Part shown: positions 5,047-6,717 of the stretch, piece by piece
Layout of the letters: each line of letters opens with the position of its first letter
Numbering within the stretch: position 1 is the first letter of the stretch
Assembly: GCA_020628265.1 (NCBI GenBank)
Contig: JAHDFG010000115.1
Span: 1 to 6,717 of the forward strand
Direction: 5' to 3'
Length of the DNA stretch: 6,717 nucleotides
DNA from: Pseudooctadecabacter sp.
GTDB taxonomy: Bacteria > Pseudomonadota > Alphaproteobacteria > Rhodobacterales > Rhodobacteraceae
The notes under the pieces: model-generated
The model's input: only the letters and a program-made list of their open reading frames with translations
What the model was told of the DNA's origin: nothing
Databases searched by the model: none
Made by a program: the position numbers and the translations under genes

Positions 5047-6717
5047 TGGACGGAACACCCCCCGCCGCTGAAACACGGTCCACCTGCCCCTATTGCGGGG
5101 TGGGGTGTGGCGTTTTGATCCGCCCCGATGGCGCGGGCGGTTTGGCGGTGCGGGGGGATCCTGACCATCCCGCCAACCTAGGCAAACTGTGTTCCAAAGG
5201 CACGGCCTTGGGGGATACGGTGGGGCTTCAAGGGCGGTTGCGGTCGCCTGTGATGCGGGGCGCTGATGTCAGCTGGGATGACGCGCTGCAAACCGTGGCG
5301 GATCGGTTCAAAGACACCATCGCAGAACACGGGCCTGATAGCGTGGCCTTCTATGTCTCGGGCCAGCTGCTAACCGAAGATTACTACGTGGCCAACAAGC
5401 TGATGAAGGGCTTCATCGGCTCGGCCAACATCGACACAAATTCCCGCCTGTGCATGGCCTCGACCGTCGCAGGCCACAAACGCGCCTTTGGCACGGACAC
5501 GGTGCCGGGCACCTATGAGGATCTGGACGAGGCGGACCTGATCGTGCTCGTTGGGTCAAACCTCGCCTGGTGCCATCCGGTTTTGTATCAGCGGATCATG
5601 GCGGCCCGCGAGGCCCGTGGCACCAAGATCGTCGTCATTGACCCGCGCCGGACAGCGAGCTGTGACAGCGCCGATTTGCACCTGCCCCTGAAGGCGGGCA
5701 CGGATGTGGCGCTGTTCAACCGTCTGCTGACCGAGATCGCGGACAGAGGCGCCATTGCGCCCGAGGCCGCGACCCGCGTGAACGGCTTGGACGAGGCCAT
5801 CGCCACCGCCCGTGCCGACAGTGCCGACACAGGGCTGGACGAGGCCGATCTGGCGGCCTTTTGTGAGATGTGGATCGGCACGCCGAAGGTTGTGACGATC
5901 TTTAGCCAGGGCGTGAACCAATCCACCAGCGGGTCCGATAAGGTCAACGCAATCCTCAACTGTCATCTGGCCACGAACCGCATCGGCACGCCGGGCTGCG
6001 GGCCGTTTTCTGTTACCGGTCAGCCCAACGCCATGGGCGGGCGCGAGGTGGGCGGCCTTGCCAATATGCTGGCCTGTCATCTGGACATTGAAAACGCGGA
6101 CCATCGCAGTGCGGTGCGCGATTTCTGGCAGGCCCCGACGATCCCCACGGCACAGGGCCTGAAAGCCGTGGACATGTTCCGCGCTGTCGAGGAGGGACGC
6201 ATCAAGGCGCTGTGGATTATCCACACCAACCCCGCGGTCACCCTGCCCGAGGCCGACCGCGCGCGCGATGCAATTGCGGGCTGTGATTTCGTGGTGGTCA
6301 GCGATGTGACCGGCCAGACCGACACAGCACGGCTGGCCCATGTCCTGTTGCCCGCCACCGCTTGGGCCGAAAAGGACGGCACCGTCACCAATTCCGACCG
6401 CACCATCAGCCGCCAGCGCGCGGTTCTGCCTGCCCCCGGAACGGCGCGCCCCGATTGGGACATTCTGGCCGAGGTTGGCCGCCGCATGGGTTTCGCCGCA
6501 GCCTTTGATTACGAAACACCTGCCGAGATTTTCCGCGAATATGCGGCACTGTCTGGGATTGCCGGACGAATGGGCAAAGATTTCGACATCTCCGGCTTGG
6601 CGGATCTGGACGACGCAGGCTACGCCGCCTTTGAGCCAACCCGCTGGCCCATCACGCCCGAACGCACGGGCGGGCGGTTCTTTGCGGATGGCGCGTTCTA
6701 CACACCCGATGGCAAGG
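5046..6717 (+). CDS. nasA: Assimilatory nitrate reductase, molybdopterin catalytic subunit (3' end cut by window)
   Basis: This cytoplasmic molybdoenzyme reduces nitrate to nitrite. The frame is open without a stop from ATG 5046 to the window end, giving 557 residues. Assimilatory enzymes of this type are usually about 700-900 residues, so the C-terminal molybdopterin-dinucleotide domain, and any C-terminal [2Fe-2S] domain, would lie beyond the edge. An N-terminal [4Fe-4S] site is formed by Cys14, Cys17, Cys21 and Cys49, followed by Lys51 in LCSKG. Cys136 in NSRLCMAS is the probable Mo ligand. Other family motifs are GQPNAMGGREVGG (325-337) and LLPATAWAEKDGTVTNS (434-450). Only 13 residues precede the first Cys and there is no twin-arginine signal, which separates it from periplasmic NapA. 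Its start shares one base with the nirD stop (TGATG) and has only a weak ribosome site, so translation probably depends on coupling to nirD. The same subunit is called NasC in Paracoccus. Formate dehydrogenase alpha is related, but the NSRLCMAS motif and the context favour nitrate reductase. Confidence 0.94.
   Translation, partial: MDGTPPAAETRSTCPYCGVGCGVLIRPDGAGGLAVRGDPDHPANLGKLCSKGTALGDTVGLQGRLRSPVMRGADVSWDDALQTVADRFKDTIAEHGPDSVAFYVSGQLLTEDYYVANKLMKGFIGSANIDTNSRLCMASTVAGHKRAFGTDTVPGTYEDLDEADLIVLVGSNLAWCHPVLYQRIMAAREARGTKIVVIDPRRTASCDSADLHLPLKAGTDVALFNRLLTEIADRGAIAPEAATRVNGLDEAIATARADSADTGLDEADLAAFCEMWIGTPKVVTIFSQGVNQSTSGSDKVNAILNCHLATNRIGTPGCGPFSVTGQPNAMGGREVGGLANMLACHLDIENADHRSAVRDFWQAPTIPTAQGLKAVDMFRAVEEGRIKALWIIHTNPAVTLPEADRARDAIAGCDFVVVSDVTGQTDTARLAHVLLPATAWAEKDGTVTNSDRTISRQRAVLPAPGTARPDWDILAEVGRRMGFAAAFDYETPAEIFREYAALSGIAGRMGKDFDISGLADLDDAGYAAFEPTRWPITPERTGGRFFADGAFYTPDGK

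Noticed and set aside
5556..6341. 261-codon open frame on the minus strand opposite nasA
   Set aside because: It has no recognisable domain and lies wholly opposite a convincing molybdoenzyme gene. Long antisense frames are expected in high-GC DNA with strong third-position bias.
1..6717. RNA genes, CRISPR arrays, insertion sequences, integration sites, riboswitches, operators and promoters
   Set aside because: None was seen. The five genes leave at most 12 nt between them, and the upstream leader where nitrate control (for example a NasT-type antitermination leader) would sit is outside the window.

Overview
The window is a gene-dense stretch of one strand from an assimilatory nitrate and nitrite reduction operon. 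GC content is high (roughly 60% by eye) and the codon choice is strongly biased. Gene content, gene order and protein style fit an alphaproteobacterium, most plausibly a marine Rhodobacteraceae (Roseobacter-group) member. That placement is an inference from overall resemblance, not from a search.

Layout, all on the plus strand: (1) 1-599, the C-terminal part of an NrtB-type nitrate ABC permease, cut by the left edge. (2) 612-2279, a single polypeptide with two ABC ATPase domains (an NrtD/NrtC-like tandem). (3) 2285-4720, the large subunit of NAD(P)H-dependent assimilatory nitrite reductase (NirB). (4) 4717-5046, the small subunit NirD, here with an intact Rieske [2Fe-2S] ligand set. (5) 5046-6717, the N-terminal 557 residues of a cytoplasmic molybdenum nitrate reductase (NasA type), cut by the right edge. 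Gaps are 12 nt, then 5 nt, then a 4-nt overlap, then a 1-nt overlap. There is no room for internal promoters or terminators, so the five genes are almost certainly co-transcribed and partly translationally coupled. No stretch above 300 bases lacks a gene.

The genes make one pathway. Nitrate is imported by the ABC transporter (its NrtA binding protein should lie upstream), reduced to nitrite by NasA, then to ammonium by NirBD. NirB carries the only FAD/NAD(P)H module visible. The Rieske protein lies between NirB and the nitrate reductase and could pass electrons to both, as described for NasB/NasG/NasC of Paracoccus denitrificans.

No new system was found: this is a well-understood pathway. 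The details most worth a second look are an Asn in place of the switch His in the first ATPase domain, the retained Rieske ligands in NirD, the tandem ATPase fusion, and an exact 21-nt direct repeat inside nirB.
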